Source of the DNA: Deinococcus fonticola
GTDB lineage: Bacteria > Deinococcota > Deinococci > Deinococcales > Deinococcaceae
Direction: 5' to 3'
Length of the DNA stretch: 64,000 nt
Assembly (NCBI RefSeq): GCF_004634215.1
Contig: NZ_SMMH01000004.1
Span: 62,001 to 126,000 of the forward strand
Below are positions 20,944-29,682 of this stretch, one piece after another. Position 1 is the first letter of the stretch, and each line of letters starts with the position of its first letter. The translations under genes were made by a program, and so were the position numbers. Below the pieces are notes generated by a model. It made no database searches and was not told the origin of the DNA. It saw only the letters and a program-made list of their open reading frames with translations.

Positions 20944-20950
20944 TCCTGTG

Positions 20951-21412
20951 ATGCTCAGCAAGGAACAACGTCAGAAACGAATTCAGGAAATTATTGCGCG
21001 CGAAAGCGTGTCCACGCAGGCCGACCTGGTCAATTTCCTTCAGAAGGAAGGCATTCACGTGACGCAGGCGACCATCAGCCGCGACATCAACGAGCTGCGG
21101 CTGGTTCGCCTGCCCATCGGCAAGGGCCGGCACCGTTACGCGCTGGCGCAGTACGGCGCCCACGCCGACGTGGAGGAGCAGGTGGCGCGGCTTTTTCAGA
21201 ATTTCGTGAATGACGTCGATCGTGGGGAGAACATGCTGGTGATTCGCACGGCGGAGGGACACGCTTCAGGGGTGGCCCTGCTGCTCGACCGCTGGCGGCG
21301 GGACGACATCGTGGGCACCATTGCCGGGGAAGACACGATTTTCGTGGTGGCCCGCACCACCGAGGAAGGCGAGGCGCTCATGGAGGAACTGCACGCACTG
21401 ATGCTGGGGTAA
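20951..21412 (+). CDS. argR: Arginine repressor ArgR
   Basis: Arginine-dependent repressor/activator of arginine metabolism. The winged-helix N-terminal domain reads [28 protein letters not shown], then the recognition motif [29 protein letters not shown]. The C-terminal hexamerisation and arginine-binding domain contains [19 protein letters not shown] and [16 protein letters not shown], including the Gly-Asp-Asp-like GEDT segment that contacts arginine. 153 residues, normal length. The ATG at 20951 fits the leaderless promoter; a TTG further upstream overlaps the -35 box. No arginine genes are nearby, so it acts in trans. Confidence 0.95.
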   Translation: MLSKEQRQKRIQEIIARESVSTQADLVNFLQKEGIHVTQATISRDINELRLVRLPIGKGRHRYALAQYGAHADVEEQVARLFQNFVNDVDRGENMLVIRTAEGHASGVALLLDRWRRDDIVGTIAGEDTIFVVARTTEEGEALMEELHALMLG

Positions 21413-21441
21413 GAAGAGAAATATCTTGTCCCCTCTACTGC

Positions 21442-23037
21442 CTACGGAACGTCCTCGTCGTCAAATTCGGGGATGTTCCCAATGGGCAGCTGCACGTGGA
21501 CAGTGGTACCGGTGCCGGGTTCGCTTTCCAGCCAGATACGCCCGTGGTGGGCGTCCACGATGCCCTTGGCGATCGATAACCCGAGGCCGGCGCCGCCCTG
21601 GTCGCGGCTGCGGCTATCCTCGACGCGGTAGAAGCGGTCGAACAGGCGTTCCAGGTGTTCGGGGGGAATGCCGGGGCCGTCGTCGCACACGCTGAGGCGC
21701 ACTTCCTGGCCGCCCTCCTGCGGGGTGCTGGCCAGCGTGACAGTTTTTGCGCCGGCTTTCAGGGCGTTGCCGACCAGGTTGATGATGACCTGGCGCAGCC
21801 TGTCCGGGTCGCCCTCGAAGGGCACGTCCTGCCCGCTGGTGGTCAGGGTGCTGTCCTGGGCAGTGGCGAGCGGTTCGAGTTCGCGGGCCACGTCGGTGAG
21901 AAACATCAGTGAGAAGATGGGTTGCAGCGTCATTTGCAGGGCGCCGCTGTCGGAGCGGGCAAGTTGCAGCAGGCTGGCGATCAGGTTGGTGAGGCGTTCG
22001 GATTCGCTCTGGATGATCCTCAGGCTCTCGGCCTGTTGCCCGCTGGGGTTGGTGCGCCGCAGCAGATAGCTGGCGTGGCCCTGAATGGCGGTGACGGGCG
22101 TGCGCAGTTCGTGGCTGGCGTCACTGGTGAAGCGCCGCTGGGCCTCGAAGCTGGCTTCCAGGCGACCCAGCATGGCGTTCAGCGAGGCGGCCAGCGCCTG
22201 CACCTCGTCGCCGGTCTGGGGTTCGGGCACGCGTTCGCCCAGGTTCTGCCCGCTGATGCCCTCGGCAGCCTGCCTGACCTGCCGCAGGGGGCGCAGCGCC
22301 TGCCCGGCCAGGAAGTACGCGCCCACGCCACTCAGCAGGAGGCCACTGAGGAACAGCAGCAAAAAGACGCGTTGCAGCGAGGTCATGGTCTGCTGAATGG
22401 GCTGGAGGCTGCGGCCCACGTAGGAGATCACGTAGCTGGACGGCGGTTTCAGGTCGATGGGAGCCGCACTGACGGGTTCCAGCTGCATTTCACCGATGGT
22501 GACCAGCACGCGGTACGGCACCAGCGTTCCGGCCTTGCTGTACGGCGGTTTGACGGTTCTGTTGACGATGATGCGCCCGCCGGGAGACTGCACCAGGTTC
22601 ACCAGTTCATCGTCCGTCAGGATGAAGGGATGCTGGTCGCTGATGCCGGTCACGGTGGTGCGCGAGTACTTCTGGATGGTGCGCACGCCCTGGATCAGCG
22701 CGGCGCGGCGGGCGCCAGGCTGGTTGGCGGCCAGGCCGTCGATCAGGGTCTGTCGGTCATACACGCCCAGGTTCTCGATCTGAATGGCGTCGTTGGGGAA
22801 CAGGTAGCGCGCGCGCGGGATAACCCCCTCGGCGTCCCGTTCCGCCCCGGTCTTCATGGAGGTCAGGGCTAGTTGCCCGATCAGTTTCTCGACGGCGCGG
22901 TATTCGTCGCCCAGCGTGGCGTCCAGCGTGCCGATCAGGTTGCGGTTCATCAAGACCAGTGCGGCCACGGCCACCAGGCCCAGCAAAAAGGCCAGCAGCG
23001 CCGTGTAAAGCAGCGTCAGTCGCCAGCGCAGGGTCAT
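21442..23037 (-). CDS. Membrane sensor histidine kinase (HAMP, HisKA, HATPase)
   Basis: Classical transmembrane kinase of 531 residues. TM1 is near residues 9-30, an extracytoplasmic sensor region of about 180 residues follows, TM2 lies near 220-240, then HAMP (about 240-295), the HisKA helix with His in [16 protein letters not shown], and HATPase_c with [11 protein letters not shown] (N box), DDGPGIP (G1) and [13 protein letters not shown] (G2). It is paired with the OmpR-type regulator upstream, but a terminator hairpin lies between the genes (23092-23129). A TACACT box at 23076-23071 (minus strand) may give it a separate promoter. Signal unknown. Confidence 0.93.
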   Translation of the reverse strand: MTLRWRLTLLYTALLAFLLGLVAVAALVLMNRNLIGTLDATLGDEYRAVEKLIGQLALTSMKTGAERDAEGVIPRARYLFPNDAIQIENLGVYDRQTLIDGLAANQPGARRAALIQGVRTIQKYSRTTVTGISDQHPFILTDDELVNLVQSPGGRIIVNRTVKPPYSKAGTLVPYRVLVTIGEMQLEPVSAAPIDLKPPSSYVISYVGRSLQPIQQTMTSLQRVFLLLFLSGLLLSGVGAYFLAGQALRPLRQVRQAAEGISGQNLGERVPEPQTGDEVQALAASLNAMLGRLEASFEAQRRFTSDASHELRTPVTAIQGHASYLLRRTNPSGQQAESLRIIQSESERLTNLIASLLQLARSDSGALQMTLQPIFSLMFLTDVARELEPLATAQDSTLTTSGQDVPFEGDPDRLRQVIINLVGNALKAGAKTVTLASTPQEGGQEVRLSVCDDGPGIPPEHLERLFDRFYRVEDSRSRDQGGAGLGLSIAKGIVDAHHGRIWLESEPGTGTTVHVQLPIGNIPEFDDEDVP

Positions 23038-23091
23038 CGCGTTCCGTTCCGTGGGGCCATATCAGGAGGTAGTGTAGCTGGCCCGAATATG

Positions 23092-23129
23092 AAAAAACGG
23101 GCGGCCGGCCGCTTTCGCCGTCCCGCCCG
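23092..23129 (-). terminator. Intercistronic terminator between response regulator and kinase
   Basis: Read on the minus strand, CGGGCGG (23129-23123) pairs with CCGCCCG (23104-23098) around an 18-base loop and is followed by six T (23097-23092). It lies 19 bases after the regulator stop and 55 bases before the kinase start, so only part of the transcripts would continue into the kinase. Confidence 0.75.
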
Positions 23130-23147
23130 CACCGTTTGAACCCTGGC

Positions 23148-23825
23148 CTACTCTTCGCGCAGCACGTACCCGACGCCGCGCACGGTGTGAATCAGGCGGC
23201 GCTCTCCGCCTTCTTCCAGCTTGCGGCGCAGGTAACCGATGTACACGTCCACGACGTTGCTGCCGCCGGTGTACTCGGGCCAGACTTTTTCCTCTATCTC
23301 AAAGCGTGAAAAGACCTTGCCGGGGTTGCGGGCCAGCAGTTCCAGCAGCTCGAATTCCTTGGCAGACAGCTCCACGCGCCGGCCTCCCCGGAAGATCTCG
23401 CGCCCGTCGAGGTTCATGACCAGGTCGGCCACGCGCACCTCGCCGGTCACGGCCGGGTTCACGCGGCGCAGGTGAGCGCGCACGCGGGCCAGCAGCTCCT
23501 CGATGGAAAAGGGTTTGATGAGGTAGTCGTCGGCCCCCGAGTCCAGGCCCTCGACCTTGTCCTGAATGCCGTCTTTGGCGGTCAGGATGATGATGGGGGT
23601 GTTGCTGGTCTTGCGGATGCGCCGGGCGACTTCCAGGCCGTCCAGCACGGGCAGCATCAGGTCAAGGATCACCAGATCCGGGTTCACTTCGCGGAATTTG
23701 CTGAGGCCGGTCACGCCGTCGAAGGCCACTTCGGTGGCGTACCCTTCGGCGGCCAGTTCCAATTCGATAAACCGAGCGATGTCTTTTTCATCCTCGATCA
23801 CCAGTACCAGGGGCTTGCGTTCCAT
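23148..23825 (-). CDS. OmpR/PhoB-family response regulator
   Basis: Two-domain DNA-binding response regulator, 225 residues. Receiver domain: the acidic pocket EDEKD (about 11-15), the phospho-acceptor Asp in [13 protein letters not shown] (about 55), the conserved Thr in ILTAKD and Lys in DYLIKPFS. The C-terminal winged helix includes [22 protein letters not shown], the recognition helix [14 protein letters not shown] and [10 protein letters not shown]. It resembles the regulator studied for radiation response in D. radiodurans (DrRRA), but that orthology is a guess from memory. Leaderless start: TAGACT (23837-23832) is 6 bases before the ATG. A 16-base palindrome lies just upstream. Confidence 0.95.
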   Translation of the reverse strand: MERKPLVLVIEDEKDIARFIELELAAEGYATEVAFDGVTGLSKFREVNPDLVILDLMLPVLDGLEVARRIRKTSNTPIIILTAKDGIQDKVEGLDSGADDYLIKPFSIEELLARVRAHLRRVNPAVTGEVRVADLVMNLDGREIFRGGRRVELSAKEFELLELLARNPGKVFSRFEIEEKVWPEYTGGSNVVDVYIGYLRRKLEEGGERRLIHTVRGVGYVLREE

Positions 23826-23842
23826 GGTTGCAGTCTAGGGAG

Positions 23843-23858
23843 CCTTCTCATGAGAAGG
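23843..23858 (-). promoter_or_regulatory. Perfect 16-base palindrome upstream of the response regulator promoter
   Basis: CCTTCTCATGAGAAGG reads the same on both strands. It ends 5 bases upstream of the regulator -10 box, covering the spacer and approaching the -35 position, where a bound dimer would affect transcription. It lies between the regulator start and the stop of the cyclase-like gene. Confidence 0.6.
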
Positions 23859-23871
23859 AAACAGGTGATCC

Positions 23872-24480
23872 TTAGATGACTTTCATCCCGCTGTGACTAA
23901 GCCGCTCGCGGATGGCGGCAGTGTATGCCTGGCAGTCCCCGTCAAAGCCCCGCAAGGCCGGCTGATCGCGGCGCAGCGCGAACGCCAGCGGGGCCGGCGC
24001 GTGCTGGCACCACTCGGCCACATCGGCGCACACCAGCGTCTCTGCGGGGCGGGCGGCGTCACACATGCGCCGCGCCAGGTTCAGGGGCAGGCCGTAAGCG
24101 GTGATTTGGCTGCCCACCTCACCCGTGATGACCGTGCCGTTGGCAACCCCGCCGCGCACCTGCAAACTCACGCCCAGTTGCTGCGCCAGACCCAGCCGCG
24201 AGACGCGCTGCGGCGCCTCCAGCGAACAGCGCACCGCCTGCGGGGTGTGCTCCTGCGGCCAGCAGGCGACCACACCGTCACCCTGGTGTTGCAACACCGT
24301 GCCGCCCCAGGCTTCGCAGCTCAGGATCAGCAGCTGCACCAGCTCGGTCATCAGGGCCGCGTAGTGCTCCAGCGGCAGATCCCGCGCCAGGCGGGTGCTG
24401 CCCACCAGATCCAGCATCAGCACGCTGACATGCTGCACTTGCGCACGTTGCCTGGGCAGAGGAAGTAGACGTTGGTTCAT
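23872..24480 (-). CDS. Class III adenylate/guanylate cyclase-like protein, probably divergent
   Basis: 202-residue protein with a class III nucleotide cyclase fold. Metal-binding Asp positions are recognisable in [13 protein letters not shown] and [11 protein letters not shown], and the transition-state pair Asn...Arg in [10 protein letters not shown]. The loop that normally reads DYTxxGDxVN is [10 protein letters not shown] here, so the usual base-specifying Asp is lost and activity or specificity may be altered. No membrane segment or other domain is present. It lies 46 bases upstream of the response regulator in the same direction, suggesting a shared signalling role; GGAG precedes the ATG by 9 bases. 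Confidence 0.75.
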   Translation of the reverse strand: MNQRLLPLPRQRAQVQHVSVLMLDLVGSTRLARDLPLEHYAALMTELVQLLILSCEAWGGTVLQHQGDGVVACWPQEHTPQAVRCSLEAPQRVSRLGLAQQLGVSLQVRGGVANGTVITGEVGSQITAYGLPLNLARRMCDAARPAETLVCADVAEWCQHAPAPLAFALRRDQPALRGFDGDCQAYTAAIRERLSHSGMKVI

Positions 24481-24747
24481 GCCAGCAGACTCCAGAGAAC
24501 GCTTCGATCAGTCTTAAGAATGCCCTTAGGGTGCGGTGGCCGGATCAGCGAACGGTTCGCCTTACCCAGCACTTCAGGCCACGTCAAGGGGAAGCGGTTA
24601 AGGTCACTTTCATAGTGTAGAGCCTGAAGTGCCCAGCGAGCCATACCGCCGATACGGGGTAGCCGCCGCGAAGGTTCCCGGTATTCAGGGTTCTGCTTTC
24701 TATGTTCCGGGCGCTTCTCTGGCACGCTTGCCTGACATACTGGAGGT

Positions 24748-25167
24748 ATGCCCAGAATTTCCCTGTCGCGCTCGGTGTTCCTTGCTGGCAGCCTGCTGCT
24801 GGCCGCCTGCACACCCAGAACCACGACTCCCCCGGTGGTCTACCAGGCCCCCAAGGCCGAGGTCATGCAGGCCGTCACCGAAATCGCCTCGTCCTTCGCG
24901 GCCCTGCCCACCTACCAGTCTCTGGTGCTCTGGTCGAAACACTCCAGCGCCAGCCAGCTCACGCTGACCAGCGCCGTACGCATCCGGGCGGACGCGCAGG
25001 GGGCAGGGGTGGTCGATGTCAATGATGAACGCGAGGTGATCTTTTCCTTCCAGGAAAAAGCCGGGTGGACGACCGTGAGCGTCAGCCAGACCGGGCCGGT
25101 GGCTCAGCAGGTCGCCACGGTGTTCCAGGCGCTGGACAGGCGTTTTGTGCGCGTAAACCAGCCCTGA
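24748..25167 (+). CDS. Predicted lipoprotein, 139 aa
   Basis: Signal peptide MPRISLSRSVFLAGSLLLAAC ends in the lipobox LLAAC (Cys21), so the mature protein should be anchored to a membrane. The remaining 118 residues have no motif I can name: VYQAPKAEVMQAVTEIASSF, a beta-rich centre and a C-terminal helix (VFQALDRRFVRV). The alternating pattern resembles small external proteins that handle envelope stress, but that is only an impression. GGAGGT directly precedes the ATG and a CATACT box lies 6 bases upstream. The 267 bases before it contain no gene that I can support. Confidence 0.75.
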   Translation: MPRISLSRSVFLAGSLLLAACTPRTTTPPVVYQAPKAEVMQAVTEIASSFAALPTYQSLVLWSKHSSASQLTLTSAVRIRADAQGAGVVDVNDEREVIFSFQEKAGWTTVSVSQTGPVAQQVATVFQALDRRFVRVNQP

Positions 25168-25300
25168 CGCGCACACACTGACTTCAGTTGCTGACCGCCG
25201 CCGAAGCCCGCCACTTCCCCGGCGATCAGTGGGCCACGCGGATCAGGCGATCATTGAGGAATGCCAGCGCTCCGGTCATGGCCGCCAGCGGCGTTTCACG

Positions 25301-26128
25301 TCACGGCGTGCGCTCCCCCAGCCAGCGCAGGATCAGTTCGCGCACCTCGGCGCGGCACTCGTCGTTCAGCAGCTCGTGATACCCGCCCTCGAACTCCATA
25401 TACGTCTTGTCCTTCGCGGGAATCACGTCGTGAAAGCGTCTGCTGCCCCTGGGGTCGGTGATTTGATCGCGACTGCCGTGAAAAATAAGGGTGGGCAGTG
25501 TCCACTGCGGGTAACGCCGCCACAGGCTGTCGCTGAGGCTCAACATGGTTCCGGCGCTCAGGGCCGCCACCTTCCCGTGGTAGATCCCCCGGTCGGCCTC
25601 GTAAGCCGCCAGTTCGTCCTTGCGGCGCGACAGGCCGGAGGTGGGCAGCTCGGCCACGGGCAGGCCCGGCGCGATGCGCCCCAGCAGCGGGGCCAGGCTC
25701 TTCTTCAGGGGGCTCTCGTCCTCACCGACCAGCAGGGCCGGACTGGAGAGAATCACCCCCCGCAGGCCACGCGGGTCACGCACCGCGCTGGCCGCCGCGA
25801 TCAGGCCCCCCATGCTGTGCCCCAGCAGAAACACTGGCAGCGGCTGATGGCGCAGGGCTTCCCTGGCCTTCAGGTGATCGCCAACCAGCACGTGCATGTC
25901 TACCACCGCGCGCCGGCCCTCCGAAGCGCCGTGACCGCGCTGATCGTAGCTGTACACCGTGAACCCGCCCCCGACCAGTGCAGGGATCAGGCCGTGGTAC
26001 TTCTCCACGTACCGCCCCGCGTACTCACCGAATCCGTGCGCGAGCAGCACCACGCCGCGCGGTTTTTCTGCCGGCCAGACGAACCCCCTGACGGGCGCTC
26101 CGGGCACCGTCCATTCCTGCTGTTGCAT
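25301..26128 (-). CDS. Alpha/beta hydrolase (lysophospholipase / monoacylglycerol lipase-like)
   Basis: Serine hydrolase of 275 residues, like monoacylglycerol lipases. [13 protein letters not shown] holds the oxyanion-hole region (HGFGE), [11 protein letters not shown] is the family block, the nucleophile is the Ser in [11 protein letters not shown], the acid Asp is in [13 protein letters not shown] and the His in [11 protein letters not shown]. No signal peptide. A longer in-frame reading upstream overlaps the divergent osmC gene and is rejected; the ATG at 26128 has a TACACT box 7 bases upstream, so it is probably leaderless. Confidence 0.9.
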   Translation of the reverse strand: MQQQEWTVPGAPVRGFVWPAEKPRGVVLLAHGFGEYAGRYVEKYHGLIPALVGGGFTVYSYDQRGHGASEGRRAVVDMHVLVGDHLKAREALRHQPLPVFLLGHSMGGLIAAASAVRDPRGLRGVILSSPALLVGEDESPLKKSLAPLLGRIAPGLPVAELPTSGLSRRKDELAAYEADRGIYHGKVAALSAGTMLSLSDSLWRRYPQWTLPTLIFHGSRDQITDPRGSRRFHDVIPAKDKTYMEFEGGYHELLNDECRAEVRELILRWLGERTP

Positions 26129-26204
26129 GACCGGCAGTGTACCGAAAAGGTGCATTAAGCGCGAACTGACCCGCCCGGCCAGGCGAGGCGGCACACTGAA
26201 AGGC

Positions 26205-26642
26205 ATGGCAGACATCGCAAGAAAAGCAGCGGCCCACTGGCAAGGCGACCTGAAAAGCGGCAAGGGCACCGTCAGCCTCGAAAGCGGGCTGCTGAAGGAC
26301 GCCCAGTACGGCTTCCAGTCCCGTTTCGAGAGTGGCCCCGGCACCAACCCCGAGGAACTGCTCGCCAGCGCCCACGCGGGCTGCTTCACCATGCAACTCT
26401 CGGCGCTGCTGAGCAACCATGGGCACACCGTGGAAGACCTGCGCACCGACGCCACCTGCGAGATGGTGAAGGACGGCCCCGGTTTCAGGATCAGCCGGAT
26501 GCACCTGGTCGTGCGCGGCAAAGTCACGGGCAGCGACCAGGCCGACTTTGAAGCGCACGTGAAGGACGCCGCCGAGAAGTGCCCCCTGAGCCGCGTCATG
26601 CAGGGCAACGTGGAGATCACTCACGAAGCGATTCTGGAATAA
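26205..26642 (+). CDS. OsmC family peroxiredoxin
   Basis: OsmC/Ohr-type thiol peroxidase that reduces organic hydroperoxides. The two redox cysteines are present, Cys60 in [13 protein letters not shown] and Cys126 in [10 protein letters not shown], and the peroxide-activating Arg should be within [17 protein letters not shown]. 145 residues, cytoplasmic. [12 protein letters not shown] at ATG 26205 is the natural N-terminus, just after a CACACT/GAAAGG segment. It is divergent from the lipase-like gene and ends at a strong terminator, so it forms a single-gene unit. It fits the oxidative-stress tolerance expected of this lineage. Confidence 0.92.
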   Translation: MADIARKAAAHWQGDLKSGKGTVSLESGLLKDAQYGFQSRFESGPGTNPEELLASAHAGCFTMQLSALLSNHGHTVEDLRTDATCEMVKDGPGFRISRMHLVVRGKVTGSDQADFEAHVKDAAEKCPLSRVMQGNVEITHEAILE

Positions 26643-26661
26643 AGCTCAATCTGCAAAAGTT

Positions 26662-26688
26662 GCCCCGGTTCCGGCTGGGGCGGTTTTT
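26662..26688 (+). terminator. Terminator of the osmC gene
   Basis: GCCCC (26662-26666) pairs with GGGGC (26677-26681) around a 10-base loop; five T follow at 26684. Confidence 0.75.
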
Positions 26689-26736
26689 AGTGCATTTGGC
26701 AGATGCACCCCGGTATCCAGCCCTCTAGCCTGAGTC

Positions 26737-27294
26737 ATGAGTCACCTGTACTACCTGATCGGCCCGCCCGGCAGTGGAAAACGCACCATCGGGAAGGAAC
26801 TCTCGCGCCTGACCGGAGCGGCACTGATCGACAATCACCTGATCAATGACCCGGTTTTCATAGCGCTGGGCGGCAATCGTCACCGTGAAGCTTGGCCTGA
26901 GAATGTCTGGGAAATGGTGGGGCAGGTGTACCGTGCCGTGCTGGAGGCCGTGAAACTCGCTCCACACGAAGTCAGCCATATCTTCACGAATTACCTGGCC
27001 GACGACCCGAATGAACCAAAGGCCATCGAGCGTCTGCGTGAACTGGCGGCAGCGCGTGACGCGCAGTTTCTCCCGGTTTACCTGACCTGCCCGGTCACGG
27101 CGCTGGAGCGGCGCATGGGTTCCCCTGAGCGGGCCGAGCGCGAGAAGATCAACGATGTCGGCACGCTGCGCGAAGTTCTGGAGCGGCACGGCGTTCTTCC
27201 CGTTCCGAATGGGGCTTTCACGCTGGATACCAGTCGCCTCTCCCCTACCGAGGCTGCGCAGGCCATCAACGAGCATGATAAGGGACTGAAATGA
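26737..27294 (+). CDS. P-loop kinase-like NTPase, first of a tandem pair
   Basis: 185 residues, shikimate/nucleoside-kinase-like P-loop fold. Walker A is LIGPPGSGKRTIG, followed by ALIDNHLINDPVF, which likely positions substrate, YLTCPVTALERRM as a strand before the lid and RAEREK in the lid region. The substrate is not deducible; small-molecule kinases of this size act on sugars, shikimate or nucleosides. A near copy follows immediately with a 4-base overlap (ATGA). The -10 box TAGCCT lies 5 bases before the ATG. Confidence 0.8.
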   Translation: MSHLYYLIGPPGSGKRTIGKELSRLTGAALIDNHLINDPVFIALGGNRHREAWPENVWEMVGQVYRAVLEAVKLAPHEVSHIFTNYLADDPNEPKAIERLRELAAARDAQFLPVYLTCPVTALERRMGSPERAEREKINDVGTLREVLERHGVLPVPNGAFTLDTSRLSPTEAAQAINEHDKGLK

Positions 27295-27848
27295 CGCCGT
27301 TCGTGTGGCATCTGGTCGGCCCGCCTGGAAGCGGAAAAAGAACGGTGGGACTGCATCTGGCGCGTTTGACGGGGGCGGTGCTGCTGGACAATCACCTGTT
27401 CAACGACGCCGTATTCAAACCTTATGGCGCGGACGGACTGCGGCCGATCCCGGCTGAAATTCACGCCCTGGCCGCGCGGGTACGTGAGGCGGGATTGGAG
27501 GCGGCAAGACTCGCTCCGCCTGATGTGAATCAGATCTTTACCAGTTACCTGACGAACAGGCCGTCCGGCCCGGCGGCCCTGCAACGGGTGCGGGATCTGG
27601 CCGCGCAACGTGGGGCGACATACCTGCCCGTATGGCTGGAATGCAGCGTGGAGGAACTCGCCCGGCGCCTGCCCCTGCCGGAGCGCCTGGAACGGGCCAA
27701 AATGCGCGATCCGCAGCAACTCCGCGAAACGCTGGCGTCGGCCGGAATGTTGGCGCCGCCGCGTGATGCTGTTCGCATCGACACGGCGGCACTCTCTCCG
27801 GCCGACTCGGCCTTACTGATCGCGCATCAGGCCGGGCAGCTTTTCTAG
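27291..27848 (+). CDS. P-loop kinase-like NTPase, second of a tandem pair
   Basis: Paralogue of the preceding gene and exactly the same length (185 aa). It repeats HLVGPPGSGKRTVG, VLLDNHLFNDAVF, the IFTSYLTN helix and the LPVWLECSVEELARRL strand, and ends in the parallel SPADSALLIAHQAG segment. Outside these blocks it has diverged strongly, so the duplication is old and each copy may have its own substrate or the two may form a heterodimer. Its stop codon lies within the last bases of a dispersed repeat (27845-27989). Confidence 0.8.
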   Translation: MTPFVWHLVGPPGSGKRTVGLHLARLTGAVLLDNHLFNDAVFKPYGADGLRPIPAEIHALAARVREAGLEAARLAPPDVNQIFTSYLTNRPSGPAALQRVRDLAAQRGATYLPVWLECSVEELARRLPLPERLERAKMRDPQQLRETLASAGMLAPPRDAVRIDTAALSPADSALLIAHQAGQLF

Positions 27849-27989
27849 AGGTCTGGATTAGCTTGTCGCTTCCTGGCTTTGTGCAGCGTGCAGTGCGCCT
27901 CGCTTCGCCAAGACAAACTTGTGCCGTTCTCAATAAATTCACTCGCTCGTTCGGGCAGAAAGCACTTTGTTCTTCTGTGAAATGCTGTA
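27845..27989 (-). repeat. Dispersed structured repeat, copy A (145 bases)
   Basis: Minus-strand copy of the repeat also found at 39659 and 61556. It starts TACAGCATTTCAC, continues AGAAGAACAAAGTGCTTTCTG and GAGCGAGTGAATT, and ends CTCTAG. It fills the gap between the tandem kinase genes and malQ and supplies the stop codon of the second kinase gene. The first hairpin (CAGAA / TTCTG) has a G-C pair where copies B and C have A-T, a compensatory change. This copy is 15 bases longer and more diverged in its second half. Confidence 0.7.
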
Positions 27990-27991
27990 AA

Positions 27992-29509
27992 TCAAGGGCG
28001 CGAACTGAGCCTGCCGGTCTGCTCGGTCAGCACGCGCAGGCTGTCGGCCAGGCTGGGCATCAGGGTGGCGGGGTTGTAGCGCCACGTCCAGTTGTGGTCG
28101 CCGGTGGTGCCGGGCAGGTTCATGCGGGCCTCGCTGCCCAGGTTCAGCACGTCCTGGAGGGGGACGACCGCCAGGGCCGCGCGGCTCTGGAAGGCCAGGC
28201 GCGTGAGCTGCCCGGCGAAGGCTTCCTCGGCGGGGTCATGCTGCACGTACTGCGAGAAGTTGCGGCGTTCTTCGGGGGCAGCGTTCACCCACCAGCCGCG
28301 CGAGGTGTCGTTGTCGTGCGTGCCGGTGTACACCACTTGATTTTCCTTCAGGTTTTCGGGCAGGAAGGCGTTCACGCTGAAGTCCCCGCCGCCGAACGCG
28401 AACTGCAACACCGCCATGCCGGGAAAATGGAAGTCGTCGCGCAGTTTGTCGACATCGGGCGTAATGACGCCCAGATCCTCGGCAATGATGGGCAGTTCGC
28501 CCAGCGCAGCGAACACGGCCTCGAACATCTGGTGGCCTAGCGCGGGCACCCAGCGGCCCTGAATAGCGTTTACGGCCGGAAAAGGAATTTCCCAGTAGCC
28601 GGCGAAGCCCCGGAAGTGATCCACGCGAATCAGGTCATACAGTTTCAGGCTGCCCTGAAAACGTTTGATCCACCACTGGAAACCGTCTTTTTGCATGGCG
28701 TCCCAGTTGTAGAGGGGATTGCCCCAGAGTTGCCCCGTTTCACTGAAGTAATCGGGCGGCACGCCCGCCACGACGGTGGGTTGGCCCTGGTCGTCGAAGA
28801 AGAACTGGTCGCGGTTGGCCCAGGCGTCACTGCTGTCCAGCGCCACAAAAATGGGGATGTCCCCGATCACCTGAATGCCACGCTCGCGGGCATACTGGCG
28901 CAGCGCCGTCCACTGCCGGAAAAACAGGAACTGCACGAACTTCACGCGGTCGATCTGGGCGGCCAGGCGCTCGGTGGCCTGGCTCAGCACCTGCGGGTCG
29001 CGGTCGCGCGCGCCACTTTCCCAGGCGTTCCACGGCAGGCCCCCGAAAGCGTTCTTGAGGGCCATGAAAAGGGCATAATCGTCCAGCCAGCTGGCCTCGG
29101 CGGCTTTGAAGTCCTCGAATTCGCGGTGCAGTTCGGGGGTAGAGTCGAACACGAATTTGGCGTAGGCGCGGTCGAGCATCTGGTGACGCCACACGTACTG
29201 CACGCCGAAATCCACCTTGAAGGGGTCGAAGTCGGGCATGGCCGCGAAGTCCGCGTCGCTGAGCAGCTTCTCTTCCTTGAGGGTCGCCAGGTCGATCAGG
29301 TAAGGGTTGCCGGCGAAGGCGGAAAAGGCCTGGTAGGGGCTGTCGCCGTACCCGGTCGGGCCGAGCGGCATGACCTGCCAGTAGGTCTGTCCGGCCTGCG
29401 CGAGCCAGTCGATGAAATGCCGGGCGTTCATGCCGAGTTCGCCGATGCCGTAGGGGCCGGGCAGGCTGGTGGGGTGGAGAAGGATGCCGCTAGCGCGGTT
29501 CAGCGTCAT
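27992..29509 (-). CDS. malQ: 4-alpha-glucanotransferase (amylomaltase)
   Basis: GH77 amylomaltase that transfers alpha-1,4-glucan chains in maltodextrin and glycogen metabolism. The 505 residues have SGILLHPTSLPGPYGIGELG, WWQVMPLGP-like YWQVMPLGPTGYGDSPYQAFSA, the nucleophile region IRVDHFRGFAGYWEIP (Asp), the acid EDLG segment and THDNDTSRGWW. The ATG at 29509 is fixed by GGAGGTC 7 bases upstream; upstream in-frame ATGs lie in the divergent intergenic DNA. A TACACT box at 29568-29563 (minus strand) is a possible -10 element. Cytoplasmic. Confidence 0.94.
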   Translation of the reverse strand: MTLNRASGILLHPTSLPGPYGIGELGMNARHFIDWLAQAGQTYWQVMPLGPTGYGDSPYQAFSAFAGNPYLIDLATLKEEKLLSDADFAAMPDFDPFKVDFGVQYVWRHQMLDRAYAKFVFDSTPELHREFEDFKAAEASWLDDYALFMALKNAFGGLPWNAWESGARDRDPQVLSQATERLAAQIDRVKFVQFLFFRQWTALRQYARERGIQVIGDIPIFVALDSSDAWANRDQFFFDDQGQPTVVAGVPPDYFSETGQLWGNPLYNWDAMQKDGFQWWIKRFQGSLKLYDLIRVDHFRGFAGYWEIPFPAVNAIQGRWVPALGHQMFEAVFAALGELPIIAEDLGVITPDVDKLRDDFHFPGMAVLQFAFGGGDFSVNAFLPENLKENQVVYTGTHDNDTSRGWWVNAAPEERRNFSQYVQHDPAEEAFAGQLTRLAFQSRAALAVVPLQDVLNLGSEARMNLPGTTGDHNWTWRYNPATLMPSLADSLRVLTEQTGRLSSRP

Positions 29510-29682
29510 GAAGTTGACCTCCGAAGGCAGGTTGATGGAATCACTTCCAACGAGTTGTGCAAAGTGTAGAGCATTCACGGGAACAGGGGCGCACATGCCG
29601 CCACCCTGCCGCTTCTTCAGGCTGGGTTTCAGGGCGTCGTGGGCGGGCAAACGCCCCCTGACCGTATGGTAGCCTGAGGTTC

